Shown: positions 18,409 to 28,968, counted from the first letter of the stretch. The stretch: DNA of 64,000 bases from Bacillota bacterium (GCA_017656145.1 JACDOI010000002.1:1-64000), one strand, 5' to 3'. Translations and numbers: made by a program. Notes: generated by a model from the letters alone, not told the origin.

Positions 18409-19850
18409 GCACCCCCGAGCTCGGGCGCGCGCGGGCGGAAACGTCCCGCTGCATTCACTGCGGGTACTGCCTGCCCGCTTGCCCTACATACCAAGTGTTC
18501 GGCCAGGAAAAGCATTCGCCGCGGGGGCGCATCCAACTGGTCAAGGCGTGGGCCGAAGGCAGGGCCCCGTTGGACTCAAGCCTCGAGGAGGCCCTCGACT
18601 TATGCCTTGGCTGCCGGGCTTGCGAAACGGCGTGCCCGGTCAACGTGGAATACGGGATCATCTTGGAGGATGCCCGGGACGAACTGGCCCGGCTCCGCCG
18701 CCTGCGCCCAATCCAAATGCTTCTCAGGCCGGTTCTCCGGCATCTGGTTGCCCATCCCCGCCGGCTCCGTTTTCTAGCCCGGGCGGCCGGCCGGCTGCTC
18801 CGGAGCCGGGTAGGACGCGGCGTGCACTCCGCGGCCGCACGCCGGCCCGGTTCGTGGATGGCCGCGGCCCTGACCTTTCTTGACGCTCTTCCCCCTCCCA
18901 ATGGGCGCGACGCCGTGGAGACCGTCGCTGGCCCCGGCCAACCGGGTTTGACCCCGGTCGAACCGCCGGGCACTCACCGGGCAACTGGCAGCGCTTCGCA
19001 AGGCGAAGGGGCCACCGGCCGACGGGTGGCCCTCTTCCTCGGTTGTGCGCAGGAAGGCCTGTTTCCGGAGGTCAACCGGGCCACGGCCGGGCTGCTTCGA
19101 AAGGCCGGTTTCGATGTGGTGGTGCCGCGGGGCCAAGGGTGCTGCGGCGCTCTCCATCGCCACCAGGGGGACGAGCAGCATGCGCGCGCCCTTGCCCGGC
19201 GCAATTTGCAAGCCTTCGGCGCTCTCCCAGGACCGCTGCCGTACGATGCGGTGGTGTTCAACGCTGGAGGCTGCCTCGCGTGGATCAAGGAGATGGCTTC
19301 CCTTTTCCAACCGGGTACGCGAGAGCGCCTGGCCGCGGAGCGCCTGGCCCAAAGCGCGCAAGACGTATCCCAGCTCCTTCACGCAATCGCGTTCGAATCG
19401 AAAGACCGCCCGGGTGAACCGCGGGCACAGGCTCCAGCCGACGCGCCGCCCGCACCGGCTGAACCGGGCCGGAAACCTTTGCGCGTCGTATACCAGCCGT
19501 CCTGCCACCTGACCCATGTGTGCGGCGTCCAGGACGCGCCTCTAAAACTCCTCCAAGCGCTGCCCGGAATCGACGCAACTTTGCCGGCTGACGGCGGCAG
19601 TTGCTGCGGTTCGGCGGGCATTTACAACGCGCTGCATCCTGAGGCGTCCGCCGCGATCCTGGCGCGCAAGATGGAACATGTGGCATCCAAACAGCCCGAC
19701 GTTATCGTCACGTCGAATCCCGGCTGCCACTTGCAAATGCTGGCCGGCGCGAAAGCCCACGGACTCGCCGATCGCGTCGTCGTCATGCAACTGCCGGAAT
19801 TCCTGGCATGGTACCTTTCCGGCTCCCGGAAAGGAAAAGGGGACGGTTAG
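18405..19850 (+). CDS. glcF: Fe-S oxidoreductase, glycolate oxidase iron-sulfur subunit type (GlcF-like)
   Basis: CIHCGYCLPACPTY, CLGCRACETACP ferredoxin motifs; CCG-type motifs (GCCGALH, GGSCCGSAG); ATGA overlap with glcD. Confidence 0.9.
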   Translation: MSTPELGRARAETSRCIHCGYCLPACPTYQVFGQEKHSPRGRIQLVKAWAEGRAPLDSSLEEALDLCLGCRACETACPVNVEYGIILEDARDELARLRRLRPIQMLLRPVLRHLVAHPRRLRFLARAAGRLLRSRVGRGVHSAAARRPGSWMAAALTFLDALPPPNGRDAVETVAGPGQPGLTPVEPPGTHRATGSASQGEGATGRRVALFLGCAQEGLFPEVNRATAGLLRKAGFDVVVPRGQGCCGALHRHQGDEQHARALARRNLQAFGALPGPLPYDAVVFNAGGCLAWIKEMASLFQPGTRERLAAERLAQSAQDVSQLLHAIAFESKDRPGEPRAQAPADAPPAPAEPGRKPLRVVYQPSCHLTHVCGVQDAPLKLLQALPGIDATLPADGGSCCGSAGIYNALHPEASAAILARKMEHVASKQPDVIVTSNPGCHLQMLAGAKAHGLADRVVVMQLPEFLAWYLSGSRKGKGDG

Positions 19851-19877
19851 ATCATGGGCCTCCGCGGCCGAGAACGT

Positions 19878-20510
19878 TCAGCGTTCCCGCCGATGGCGCA
19901 GCGTGGCCGCGAGTTTTGTGGCGATCATGTCGATGGCGACTTCGTTGAAGCCGCCTTCCGGAATGATGATGTCCGCGTAGCGCTTGGAGGGCTCGACGAA
20001 TTCGAGGTGCATTGGGCGCACCGATTTCAGATACTGATCGATCACCGATTCCAGCGTCCGCCCCCGTTCGACGATGTCCCGCTTTAGGCGGCGCAGCACC
20101 CGCACATCCGCGTCGCAGTCGACAAACAGCTTAATGTCCAGGCGCCGTCGGACCTCGGATTCCCAAAGCACCAGCAACCCTTCGACGATGACGATGTCTT
20201 TCGGTTCCACCCGGACGGTCCGGGGCGCCCTGGTGTACGTGCGAAAATCATAGACCGGCCGTTCCACCGCCTGGCCGGCCATCAGCTGGTCGAGGTGCCG
20301 GATCATGAGCTCGGTGTCGAATGCGGTGGGATGGTCGTAGTTCACCTTGCGCCGCTCTTCCAAGGGAATGTGATCTTGATTCTTGTAGTAGGCGTCTTGT
20401 TCGATGACGGCCACCGTCGCCTGCGGCACCCGGTTGAGGATGGCCCGCATGACCGTCGTCTTTCCGGATCCCGATCCTCCCGCGATGCCGACAAACACCG
20501 GGCGCGGCAT
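19878..20510 (-). CDS. udk: Uridine kinase
   Basis: [14 protein letters not shown]-loop, [39 protein letters not shown]; internal ATG at 20510 preferred. Confidence 0.92.
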   Translation of the reverse strand: MPRPVFVGIAGGSGSGKTTVMRAILNRVPQATVAVIEQDAYYKNQDHIPLEERRKVNYDHPTAFDTELMIRHLDQLMAGQAVERPVYDFRTYTRAPRTVRVEPKDIVIVEGLLVLWESEVRRRLDIKLFVDCDADVRVLRRLKRDIVERGRTLESVIDQYLKSVRPMHLEFVEPSKRYADIIIPEGGFNEVAIDMIATKLAATLRHRRER

Positions 20511-20737
20511 AAGCCTTTCCCCCCTGCCGCTCCCAAGAATACCAGAAGGGGGCGCCGCGGGAAAGGCCAAAGGGCAAGGGCGCGCATGCCCGGGAGGAAA
20601 CCCGGCCTCTCCCAAGAATGGTACGCGGGGCGGCGGAAGGCATCGCCCCGAGGAGACACCACCGCCGGCAGGCAGCCCGCCGGCGGGATCCGGGCGCACG
20701 GCAAAGGGCGCTCTAGCCAGCCAGAGGAGATGATCCG

Positions 20738-21835
20738 ATGCAGCCAGTAGTCCGGCCCAGCTCCCCGTCGGACGATTCCGCCCGCAACGGTTCGGCTCCC
20801 CGCGGTTCCATGGGGCCCGCTCCGGGGGAAAACCCGGCCGGAGCGGCCGGTTCCTTCGGCCGGCGGTTTTCGATTGAGCCGGGCGCCCGCCCGGACAATC
20901 CCGGCGTCCCGCTGGATCTCGATTGGGTGAAGGCGGTTCGGGTCAACCGCAGCGCCGTAGAGCGCCGGGCGGCGACGCTTCCGGCCCGGCGGACGGTGAA
21001 AAAGCAATGGCAGGTTGCCTGGTTGCTGCGAGCCGTGCAGGTCTTAGACTTGACCACGTTGTCCGGCGACGATACCCCCGGCCGCGTGCGGCGGCTGTGC
21101 GCGAAGGCCCGCCAGCCGGTGCGGCCGGACCTGCTGGCGAGCCTCGGGGTCGCCGGGCTGCCCTTGCGGGTCGCGGCCGTGTGCACGTGGCACGAACTGG
21201 TCCCGGCCGCGGTGGAAGCCTTGCGGGACTCGGGCATTCCGGTGGCGGCGGTATCCGCCGGGTTCCCCGCTGGGCTCAGCCCCCTCGCCCAGCGGGTGGC
21301 GGAAATCCGCGCGTCGCTCGCGGCCGGCGCAGACGAGATCGACATCGTCATCTCCCGCCGTCACGTGCTCACCGGCGACTGGCGGGCGCTTTACGACGAG
21401 GTCAGGGCGTTTAAGGAGGCTTGCGGCCAAGCCCACCTCAAAGCCATCATAGCCGCCGGGGAACTGGGTACCCTTGCCAACGTCGCCCGGGCGAGCCTGG
21501 TGTGCATGATGGCCGGCGCCGATTTCGTCAAGACATCGACCGGCAAAGAGGCGGTCAACGCGACATTGCCGGTGGGGCTCGTCATGGTGCGGGCCATGCG
21601 GGACTACATGGAACGCACCGGGCACCGGGTCGGGTTCAAGCCGGCCGGCGGCATTCGCCAGGCCAAGGACGCGCTGGCCTGGATGTTCCTCATGAAAGAA
21701 GAACTGGGCGTTCCGTGGCTTGGGCCGGGCCTCTTCCGCCTGGGGGCGAGCGGCCTGTTGAACGACATCGAACGGCAGCTCGAGCACTGCGCCACCGGCC
21801 GCTACTCCGCCGCCCACCGCCATCCCATGGTGTAA
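20738..21835 (+). CDS. deoC: Deoxyribose-phosphate aldolase
   Basis: [47 protein letters not shown] active-site motifs. Confidence 0.92.
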   Translation: MQPVVRPSSPSDDSARNGSAPRGSMGPAPGENPAGAAGSFGRRFSIEPGARPDNPGVPLDLDWVKAVRVNRSAVERRAATLPARRTVKKQWQVAWLLRAVQVLDLTTLSGDDTPGRVRRLCAKARQPVRPDLLASLGVAGLPLRVAAVCTWHELVPAAVEALRDSGIPVAAVSAGFPAGLSPLAQRVAEIRASLAAGADEIDIVISRRHVLTGDWRALYDEVRAFKEACGQAHLKAIIAAGELGTLANVARASLVCMMAGADFVKTSTGKEAVNATLPVGLVMVRAMRDYMERTGHRVGFKPAGGIRQAKDALAWMFLMKEELGVPWLGPGLFRLGASGLLNDIERQLEHCATGRYSAAHRHPMV

Positions 21836-21919
21836 TCGGCCGCCGGCAGGCTGCTGTGCCGGCGCCGGGATCGAACGGCGCGAGGAGTTGAGGCGGGTGG
21901 AAAAGCGAGGCGAACGCGC

Positions 21920-24319
21920 GTGAAGATCAGCCGGATTCTGACGACGATGGAATACGGCCCGGCCCCGGAGGACGATAAACCCGTCCGTTCGTGGCTGACC
22001 GAGCGCCAGGGCCGGCTGGGGCTGTTCATCGGCGGCCAGTGGCGCCGCCCGGCGGGTGCTGAAGAGATTGCGTCCGTCAATCCGGCCACCGGCGAAACGC
22101 TCGCGCACATCGTTCAAGCAAGGCCCGAGGACGTGGACGACGCCGTTGCCGCGGCCCGGGAGGCCGCACCCGGTTGGGCGGCCTTGCCGGGGCACGTGAG
22201 GGCGCGCTACTTGTACGCTCTGGCTCGGCAAGTGCAAAAACACGCCCGGTTTCTGGCGGTCCTCGAGACGCTGGACAACGGCAAGCCTATCCGGGAAACC
22301 CGCGACATCGACATCCCCCTTGCGGCCCGCCATTTTTACCACCATGCCGGCTGGGCCCAGCTCTTTGAGACCGAGTTCGCGGGCTTCCGGCCCGTAGGCG
22401 TCGTGGGGCAGATCATTCCGTGGAACTTCCCGCTGCTGATGCTTGCGTGGAAAATCGCCCCGGCCTTGGCTGCGGGCAACACGGTGGTGCTCAAGCCGGC
22501 CGAGCTCACCTCCTTGACGGCGTTGGCCTTCGCCGAGCTGTGCCAGGAGGTCGGCCTGCCGCCGGGCGTGGTCAATATCGTCACCGGCGACGGCCGCGCC
22601 GGGGAGCTCATCGTCGATCACCCAGGCATCGACAAGGTGGCGTTTACCGGGTCCACGGCCGTCGGCCGAATCATCCGGGAGCGGACCGCAGGCTCGGGCA
22701 AGCGGCTGTCGCTGGAACTCGGCGGAAAGTCGCCGTTTATCGTCTTCGACGATGCCGACCTGGACAGCGCCGTCGAAGGCGTCGTGGACTCCATCTGGTT
22801 CAACCAGGGCCAGGTGTGCTGCGCGGGTTCGCGCCTTTTGGTTCAGGAAAGCATCGAAGACGCGTTCATCGCCAAGCTCAAAGCCCGCATGGAAACGCTG
22901 CGGGTGGGCGACCCCCTAGACAAGGCGGTGGACATCGGCGCGATCGTGTCGCCGGTGCAGCTTGCCCGCATCGAGCAGCTGGTCCAGCAAGGTCAACAGG
23001 AGGGCGCCGCCTTATGGCAGCCGTCCTGGTCCCGCCCGGAGAAAGGGTACTTCTATCCTCCCACTCTGTTGACCGGCGTCGCGCCGTCGGCCACCGTCGC
23101 CCAGGAGGAAATCTTCGGCCCGGTGCTGGTGGCCATGAGCTTTCGCACGCCCGCCGAGGCGGTGGCGCTGGCCAACAACACCGTCTATGGGCTTGCGGCC
23201 AGCATTTGGACCGAGAACGTCAACCTGGCTTTGGACATGGCCGCCAAGATCGAGGCGGGCGTCGTCTGGATCAACTGCACCAACGTGTTCGACGCGGCGG
23301 CCGGTTTCGGCGGCTACAAGGAGAGCGGTTTCGGCCGGGAAGGCGGCCGGGAGGGGATGTGGGAGTACGTCAAGCCCGCGTGGGACGATCTCCCCCAAGA
23401 ACGCGCCTCTTCCCCGGCCAAAGCCGCCGGGGAACCGGCGGGGACGACCCCGGAACGGGCTGCCGGCATCCCCCCCATCGACCGGACGCCCAAGATGTAC
23501 ATCGGCGGGCGCCAGGTGCGGCCCGACGCCCCGTACTCGCGGCACATCGCGGGAGCTGCCGGGCGCCCCCTCGGCGAGGTCGGTGAAGGAAACCGAAAGG
23601 ACATCCGCAACGCGGTCGAGGCCGCGCGCAAAGCGGCAGGCTGGCGCACCGCCTCAGGGCACCAGCGGGCCCAGGTGCTCTACTACGTCGGCGAAAACCT
23701 GGCCGCGAGGCGGAACGAGTTTGCCGAACGCCTGCGGGCCATGACCGGGTGCGCGCTGGAGGCCGCGCTCAAAGAAGTGGACAAGGCCGTGGAGCGATGG
23801 TTTTCGTACGGAGCATGGGCGGACAAATACGACGGGATGGTGCACCATACCCTTGCGCGCCACATGACCCTGGCCGTCCCGGAACCGGTGGGCGTCATCG
23901 GCATCGCGTGCCCCGACGACTGCCCGTTGCTCGGGTTCGTATCCCTGGTGGCCCCGGCAGTAGCCATGGGCAACAGCGTCGTCGCGATCCCATCGGAACG
24001 GCACCCGCTCGCGGCCACCGACTTGTACCAGGTGTTCGACACCTCCGACGTTCCGCCAGGGGTTGTCAACATCGTCACCGGCGCCCGGGATCCGCTCGCC
24101 CAAGTCCTGGCGCTGCACGACGGCGTCGATGCGGTGTGGTACTTCGGCTCCCGCGAAGGGAGCCGGATGGTGGAGCAAGCATCCGCCGGCAACATGAAAC
24201 GAACATGGGTGAACTACGGGCGGAACCGGGACTGGTTCAGCCGGGACCAAGGCGAAGGTCGCGAGTTTTTGCGGGAAGCGACCCATATCAAAAACATTTG
24301 GATCCCGTACGGCGCCTGA
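21920..24319 (+). CDS. Two-domain aldehyde dehydrogenase (ALDH16-like; second domain lacks catalytic Cys)
   Basis: Domain 1: LELGGKSPFIVFDDADLD and NQGQVCCAGSR. Domain 2: second ALDH Rossmann-like region with ASAGNMKRTWVNYGRNRDWF and no catalytic Cys. Confidence 0.88.
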   Translation: MKISRILTTMEYGPAPEDDKPVRSWLTERQGRLGLFIGGQWRRPAGAEEIASVNPATGETLAHIVQARPEDVDDAVAAAREAAPGWAALPGHVRARYLYALARQVQKHARFLAVLETLDNGKPIRETRDIDIPLAARHFYHHAGWAQLFETEFAGFRPVGVVGQIIPWNFPLLMLAWKIAPALAAGNTVVLKPAELTSLTALAFAELCQEVGLPPGVVNIVTGDGRAGELIVDHPGIDKVAFTGSTAVGRIIRERTAGSGKRLSLELGGKSPFIVFDDADLDSAVEGVVDSIWFNQGQVCCAGSRLLVQESIEDAFIAKLKARMETLRVGDPLDKAVDIGAIVSPVQLARIEQLVQQGQQEGAALWQPSWSRPEKGYFYPPTLLTGVAPSATVAQEEIFGPVLVAMSFRTPAEAVALANNTVYGLAASIWTENVNLALDMAAKIEAGVVWINCTNVFDAAAGFGGYKESGFGREGGREGMWEYVKPAWDDLPQERASSPAKAAGEPAGTTPERAAGIPPIDRTPKMYIGGRQVRPDAPYSRHIAGAAGRPLGEVGEGNRKDIRNAVEAARKAAGWRTASGHQRAQVLYYVGENLAARRNEFAERLRAMTGCALEAALKEVDKAVERWFSYGAWADKYDGMVHHTLARHMTLAVPEPVGVIGIACPDDCPLLGFVSLVAPAVAMGNSVVAIPSERHPLAATDLYQVFDTSDVPPGVVNIVTGARDPLAQVLALHDGVDAVWYFGSREGSRMVEQASAGNMKRTWVNYGRNRDWFSRDQGEGREFLREATHIKNIWIPYGA

Positions 24320-24386
24320 CGTCTAGTTGAGGGGTTCGCGCCATGTGCGCGCGGTCTTGACGGTTTACTTCGGAAGGAGCGTGTCT

Positions 24387-25073
24387 ATGGTCGCCACCGG
24401 CCAAGCCGCCGGGAAACCGGCCGCTTTCCGCATCAAAGACTGCTCGCTGGTTTCCATCGCCACCGGCCGCCATGCCCAAAATCTCCGCGAGTTGCGGGAT
24501 CATCTCGCGGCGGTGGACGCCCTGTGCGTGTACAACCACTTCTGGCTCAGCCGGCTGCGCCCGCTGTATGACGACGTCGAGTACAGCAACGATTTCGCCG
24601 CCTGGGCCCACCGGGCCTTGAACGACGATGTTCTCGGCGAGCGGCTGTCCATGGTGGACCCGTCGATGTTCGACGACCTGGAGGAACTGCGCCAGGAAGT
24701 CCTAGACTTGGTGGAGACCCGGCTCGATGAGCGGGAATTGGTCCCTTGGGCCCGGCCGGGACACCGGTTTGATTTCATGCATTCCCAAATGGTCATCTTC
24801 GACACCCGGCGGCAGATCGAACGGCCAGAAGACCTGCCTGAGGCGGTCGCCAAGCTGTCACTGGGCAGCGTTTTCTATCACGCGCTGGACGCCCGGCGCC
24901 GGAACCCGCACGGCTGGGACGACTTCCGGGCTTGGCTGGCTGGGTTTCCGGAGGATTACAGCCAGCTGTTTCAGCGCCTTGAGAGCGTTGACTGGTACTT
25001 CCTCACCTTGGCCGACTTGCGGGACACCCTCGTCGCCGTCTTCACGGAACACTTCGGAGGGAAACGTTCATGA
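24387..25073 (+). CDS. DUF5752-type conserved protein
   Basis: VSIATGRHAQNLRELRDHLAAVDALCVYNHFWLSRLRP...; precedes a TreT-type glycosyltransferase with ATGA overlap. Confidence 0.7.
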   Translation: MVATGQAAGKPAAFRIKDCSLVSIATGRHAQNLRELRDHLAAVDALCVYNHFWLSRLRPLYDDVEYSNDFAAWAHRALNDDVLGERLSMVDPSMFDDLEELRQEVLDLVETRLDERELVPWARPGHRFDFMHSQMVIFDTRRQIERPEDLPEAVAKLSLGSVFYHALDARRRNPHGWDDFRAWLAGFPEDYSQLFQRLESVDWYFLTLADLRDTLVAVFTEHFGGKRS

Positions 25074-26338
25074 CAGGGCCGGTTCCTGCCCAAAGCGAGC
25101 AACTGTCGGTGGATGCGTACGCGGCCGTCGCAGGAGAAGACGTCATTTTGCAGCTGCGCCGGCTGGCCGAGCCCCTGGCCGGCAAACGGGTGGTGCACGT
25201 CAACTCGACCCGCCAGGGCGGAGGCGTGGCCGAGATCCTCGCCAAGATGATCCCGCTCATGCGGGATCTAGGGCTTGATGCCCGCTGGGAAGTCATCACC
25301 GGCACCCCGGATTTCTTCCAGTGCACCAAGGGATTCCACAACGCCCTTCAGGGCGACCGGGTGGAGATTCCCGACCGGTTGCTGGCGGTATATGAGGACG
25401 TGAACCGCCAGAACGCCGATGCGCTGCGGGACGTGCTCAAGGACGCGGATTTCGTGTTCGTCCACGATCCGCAGCCTGCACCCCTGCTCCACTTCACCGG
25501 CACCCGGTCGGGCAAGTGGATTTGGCGGTGCCACATCGACGCGAGCCGCCCCCAGAGAAACGTGTGGCGGTACTTGCGGCGGTTTGTGAGCGGCTACGAC
25601 GCGAGCGTGTTCTCGCTGCCGGCCTTCACGCAATCGCTTCCCCATCCCCAGTACGTCATCCCGCCCAGCATCGACCCGTTGAGCGACAAGAACCGGGAGC
25701 TCGAACCGGCCGAGGTGGCCGGCGTCTTTGATCGGTTCGGGATCGACCCCGACCGACCCATGATCCTGCAGGTATCCCGGTACGACCGGTTCAAGGATCC
25801 CATCGGCGTGATTCAGGCGTACCGGATGGCCAAGCGCTACATCCCCGGCTTGCAGCTGGTGCTGGCCGGGGGCGGCGCCGACGACGACCCGGAAGGCGAG
25901 GCGGTGCTGGCTGAAGTGCGCACGGCGGCCAACGGCGATCCGGACATTCACATCCTGGTTTTGCCGCCGGACTCCCACATGACCATCAACGCCTTGCAGC
26001 GGGCGGCGGATATCGTCTTGCAAAAATCGCTCAAGGAGGGGTTCGGGCTGACGGTATCCGAGGCCATGTGGAAGCGCAAGCCCGTCATCGGCGGCAACGT
26101 GGGCGGCATCCGGCTACAGGTGATCAATCACCAGACCGGCTTCTTGGTCAACTCGCCAGAAGGGGCGGCGTTGCGCATCCGGTACCTATTGCACAAGCGG
26201 GACAAGCTCGAGAAAATGGGCGAGCGGGCACGGGAATACGTGCGGACCAACTTTCTCCTCACCCGCCACCTGCGGGAGTACTTGACCATGATGCTGGGCC
26301 TCATGCACGGCAACGCGCCCCGCATCGAGCTCAGCTGA
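25070..26338 (+). CDS. Trehalose synthase/phosphorylase-type GT4 glycosyltransferase (TreT-like)
   Basis: VVHVNSTRQGGGVAEILAKMIPLMRDLGLDARWEVI, QVSRYDRFKDPIGVI, SLKEGFGLTVSEAMWKRKPVIGGNVGGIRLQV. Confidence 0.88.
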   Translation: MTGPVPAQSEQLSVDAYAAVAGEDVILQLRRLAEPLAGKRVVHVNSTRQGGGVAEILAKMIPLMRDLGLDARWEVITGTPDFFQCTKGFHNALQGDRVEIPDRLLAVYEDVNRQNADALRDVLKDADFVFVHDPQPAPLLHFTGTRSGKWIWRCHIDASRPQRNVWRYLRRFVSGYDASVFSLPAFTQSLPHPQYVIPPSIDPLSDKNRELEPAEVAGVFDRFGIDPDRPMILQVSRYDRFKDPIGVIQAYRMAKRYIPGLQLVLAGGGADDDPEGEAVLAEVRTAANGDPDIHILVLPPDSHMTINALQRAADIVLQKSLKEGFGLTVSEAMWKRKPVIGGNVGGIRLQVINHQTGFLVNSPEGAALRIRYLLHKRDKLEKMGERAREYVRTNFLLTRHLREYLTMMLGLMHGNAPRIELS

Positions 26339-26417
26339 AGGCGGCCGGCCGGCCCAAGGCGCCTCCTGCCCGTCCGGGCCGGCCGGCAACCCGGCGACGG
26401 ACGGAGGGGGGCACCGC

Positions 26418-27563
26418 GTGAGCGGAAGCGAGTTGCGGCAAGATCCGGCCACCGGCCGGTGGGTCATCGTCGCCCCGGCCCGAGCACGGCGGCCCGGGGC
26501 CGAACGGGCACGGCCCGATTTCAGGAAGGCGGGGCCGAAGCCGGAAAGAAGCGTTATCTCCGCCCGCGATCCGATTTGCCCCTTTTGCCCGGGCAACGAA
26601 GAGCAGACGCCGCCGGAGGTCTATCGCCTCCCCGGGAAGGCCGTCACCGGGGCGGTGGGCGGAACCGTGCCGGCGGGCGACGGGAACGGGGCCCGCTGGC
26701 CGGGCGACGGGGCGTCACAAGCCCCTTGGCGGGTGCGGGTGGTGCCCAACCGGTTTCCGATGTTGTCGCCGGCGGAGGGTCCCCAGCGCAGGTCCCGACA
26801 GAAAAAGGCGGCCCGGGAACCCGGTGGGGTTTGCGGCTCCGGCCCGTTTGCGGCCCGCCCGGCCGCGGGCGCCCACGAGGTCATCATTGAGACGCCTGAC
26901 CACAGCCGCCATCCGGCCGATATGGAAGACGACGAGCTCGCCGCCGTGCTGGGAATTTACCGGGAGCGCTACCGGGCGCTGGCATCCCGCCCTGGGATCC
27001 GGTACGTGTCGTTGTTTCGCAACCACGGCCGGGAAGCAGGCGCTTCCCAGGCCCATCCGCACGCCCAGGCGGTCGCCCTGCCGTTGGTGCCGCCCGATGT
27101 CCGGGCCCGATGGCGGGCGGCCGCTCGCTACGCCCGGCGCACCGGCCGTTGTCTCTACTGCGACCTTTTGGAAGCCGAGCGAGACGCCCAAGCCCGCTGG
27201 CTATGGGATAACGGGGCGTTCGCAGCCTTTTGCGCCCACGCGCCCCGGGTTGCGTACGAAATGTGGGTGGCTCCGATCCGCCACCAAGCCGACTTCGCCC
27301 TGGCCCGCGACGACGAGCTCGCGCTCTTGGCGCAAGCCCTCGGTCGAGCGCTCCGGGCGCTCAAGCGGCTCTTGGACGACCCTCCCTACAACCTGGTGCT
27401 CCTTTCGGGCTCCCCTGCCGGGGACGGCCTCCGGTTTCACTGGCATTGGCAGATCCTGCCGCGCATGACCCGCCCGGCCGGTTTCGAACTCGGCACCGGA
27501 ATGGCGGTGGTGCCGGTCACACCAGAGCAAGCCGCCAGCGACTTGCGGTCCTTCACCGGATGA
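26418..27563 (+). CDS. galT: Galactose-1-phosphate uridylyltransferase
   Basis: CPFCPGNEEQTP, RVVPNRFPML, FRNHGREAGASQAHPHAQ, HWHWQILPR motifs. Confidence 0.9.
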   Translation: MSGSELRQDPATGRWVIVAPARARRPGAERARPDFRKAGPKPERSVISARDPICPFCPGNEEQTPPEVYRLPGKAVTGAVGGTVPAGDGNGARWPGDGASQAPWRVRVVPNRFPMLSPAEGPQRRSRQKKAAREPGGVCGSGPFAARPAAGAHEVIIETPDHSRHPADMEDDELAAVLGIYRERYRALASRPGIRYVSLFRNHGREAGASQAHPHAQAVALPLVPPDVRARWRAAARYARRTGRCLYCDLLEAERDAQARWLWDNGAFAAFCAHAPRVAYEMWVAPIRHQADFALARDDELALLAQALGRALRALKRLLDDPPYNLVLLSGSPAGDGLRFHWHWQILPRMTRPAGFELGTGMAVVPVTPEQAASDLRSFTG

Positions 27564-27846
27564 CGAATCCGCCCGGGAGGGAGCCGCTGGGAGCAGGAAG
27601 TTCATCGATCCGCTCGACGCGCGCTCCGGGAGGCCCGAAGAGCAGCTGACGGGCCAGCTGCTCGAGCAAAGCGGGCGGTCCTTCGGCCAGCACCTCCACC
27701 GTCCCGTCAGGCAAGTTGCGGGCGTACCCGCTCAAGCCCAGAGCGCGGGCGTGCCGGGCGACGAACACCCGGAATCCGACCCCCTGGACCCGTCCCCGGA
27801 TTCGCCACGCCCGCCGGACGGCCGGCGTTTCGGCCTCCGATGCCAT
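27553..27846 (-). CDS. Acylphosphatase
   Basis: RIRGRVQGVGFRVFVARHARALGLSGYARNLPDGTVEVLAEG; internal ATG 27846. Confidence 0.92.
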   Translation of the reverse strand: MASEAETPAVRRAWRIRGRVQGVGFRVFVARHARALGLSGYARNLPDGTVEVLAEGPPALLEQLARQLLFGPPGARVERIDELPAPSGSLPGGFVIR

Positions 27847-28040
27847 CAGGATCCCCCCTTTGTCGCCCAGCCGTGTCCCGGCGCCCGTATGCCGGGTCCC
27901 AGCTGGAATGGTTCCGCATTGCCGGGAGCAGTCCCTTGCCCTATACTGGGGACGGCCCCATAGCCGGATCCGTGCCGGCCGGTCCCCGGCCGGTACGCTG
28001 GGACCCCAAAGCGGGGCTGAACGCTTGGGAGGGTAGCGCG

Positions 28041-28940
28041 TTGAACGTCCCACCGGACAATGATCGGGGAGCCAAGGGGATCGCTCGCACCCGCTGGCCG
28101 GCCGTCCGGGCGACGCTCTCGGCGTACGCCGGCATCACCGCCGGCGTGACATTGGTGGCCCTCGGGCTCAACTGGTTTCTCGTCCCCAACCGGCTGGCCG
28201 CGGGCGGCGTCAGCGGCCTCGCGGTCGTTCTCCATCACCTCTTGTCGGTGCCGGTGGGCGCGACGATGCTTCTGGTGAATGTTCCCTTGTTCGCCGCGGC
28301 CGCCCGAGTGCTCGGCGTTTCCTTCGGGACCCGGAGCATCTACGGGTTCGTCGCGCTGTCGCTTTTGGTGGACGCCTTAGCCCCCTACGTCCGGCCCCTC
28401 ACCCAAGACCCGGTGCTGGCCGCGATCTACGGCGGCATCTTGACCGGCATCGGGGTCGGGATCACATACCGCCTGGGAGGTTCGACGGGCGGCACGGCCG
28501 TCGCGGCCCGGATGATTCACCATTACACGAAGATCGGCACCGGCCGGGCCATGCTTTTGGCCGACGGGCTGGTCATCCTGGCAGGCGGTCTGGCATTCGG
28601 GCCCGAGCTGGCGCTGTACGCTTTGCTGTCGGTGTTTCTCACCATTTACGTGATCGACCTTTTGGAGCAAGGAACGCCGTACGCGAAGGCGGCGTTCATC
28701 GTCTCCGACCGGCCGGAAAAGCTCAGCGAACTCGTCCTGCACGAACTGAACCGGGGAGCCACGGCCTTGCAGGGCCGGGGCATGTACACAGGCCGGGAGC
28801 GGGAGATCTTGTTCGTCATCGTCTCCCGGGACGAGGTCGGCCGCCTCAAGCAGCTCGTCCGCCAGGCCGATCCTAACGCCTTCGTGGTCATCACCGACGT
28901 CCACGAAGCGCTGGGGGAAGGGTTCCGCAGGCTGGCATGA
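28041..28940 (+). CDS. YitT family membrane protein (DUF161/DUF2179)
   Basis: Multi-TM N-terminus (LNWFLVPNRLAAGGVSGLAVVLH; YRLGGSTGGTAVAARMI) plus DUF2179-like C-terminus; TTG start inferred from GGGAGGG RBS. Confidence 0.87.
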   Translation: MNVPPDNDRGAKGIARTRWPAVRATLSAYAGITAGVTLVALGLNWFLVPNRLAAGGVSGLAVVLHHLLSVPVGATMLLVNVPLFAAAARVLGVSFGTRSIYGFVALSLLVDALAPYVRPLTQDPVLAAIYGGILTGIGVGITYRLGGSTGGTAVAARMIHHYTKIGTGRAMLLADGLVILAGGLAFGPELALYALLSVFLTIYVIDLLEQGTPYAKAAFIVSDRPEKLSELVLHELNRGATALQGRGMYTGREREILFVIVSRDEVGRLKQLVRQADPNAFVVITDVHEALGEGFRRLA

Positions 28941-28968
28941 CGGGCTACCCGGGAGCGGACCGGTTCTC

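Noticed and set aside
21044-22621. Long antisense ORF (525 aa)
   Set aside because: Lies opposite well-supported deoC and ALDH genes; a typical high-GC spurious ORF, as are 3091..3984(-), 41373..42377(-) and 49859..52402(+)
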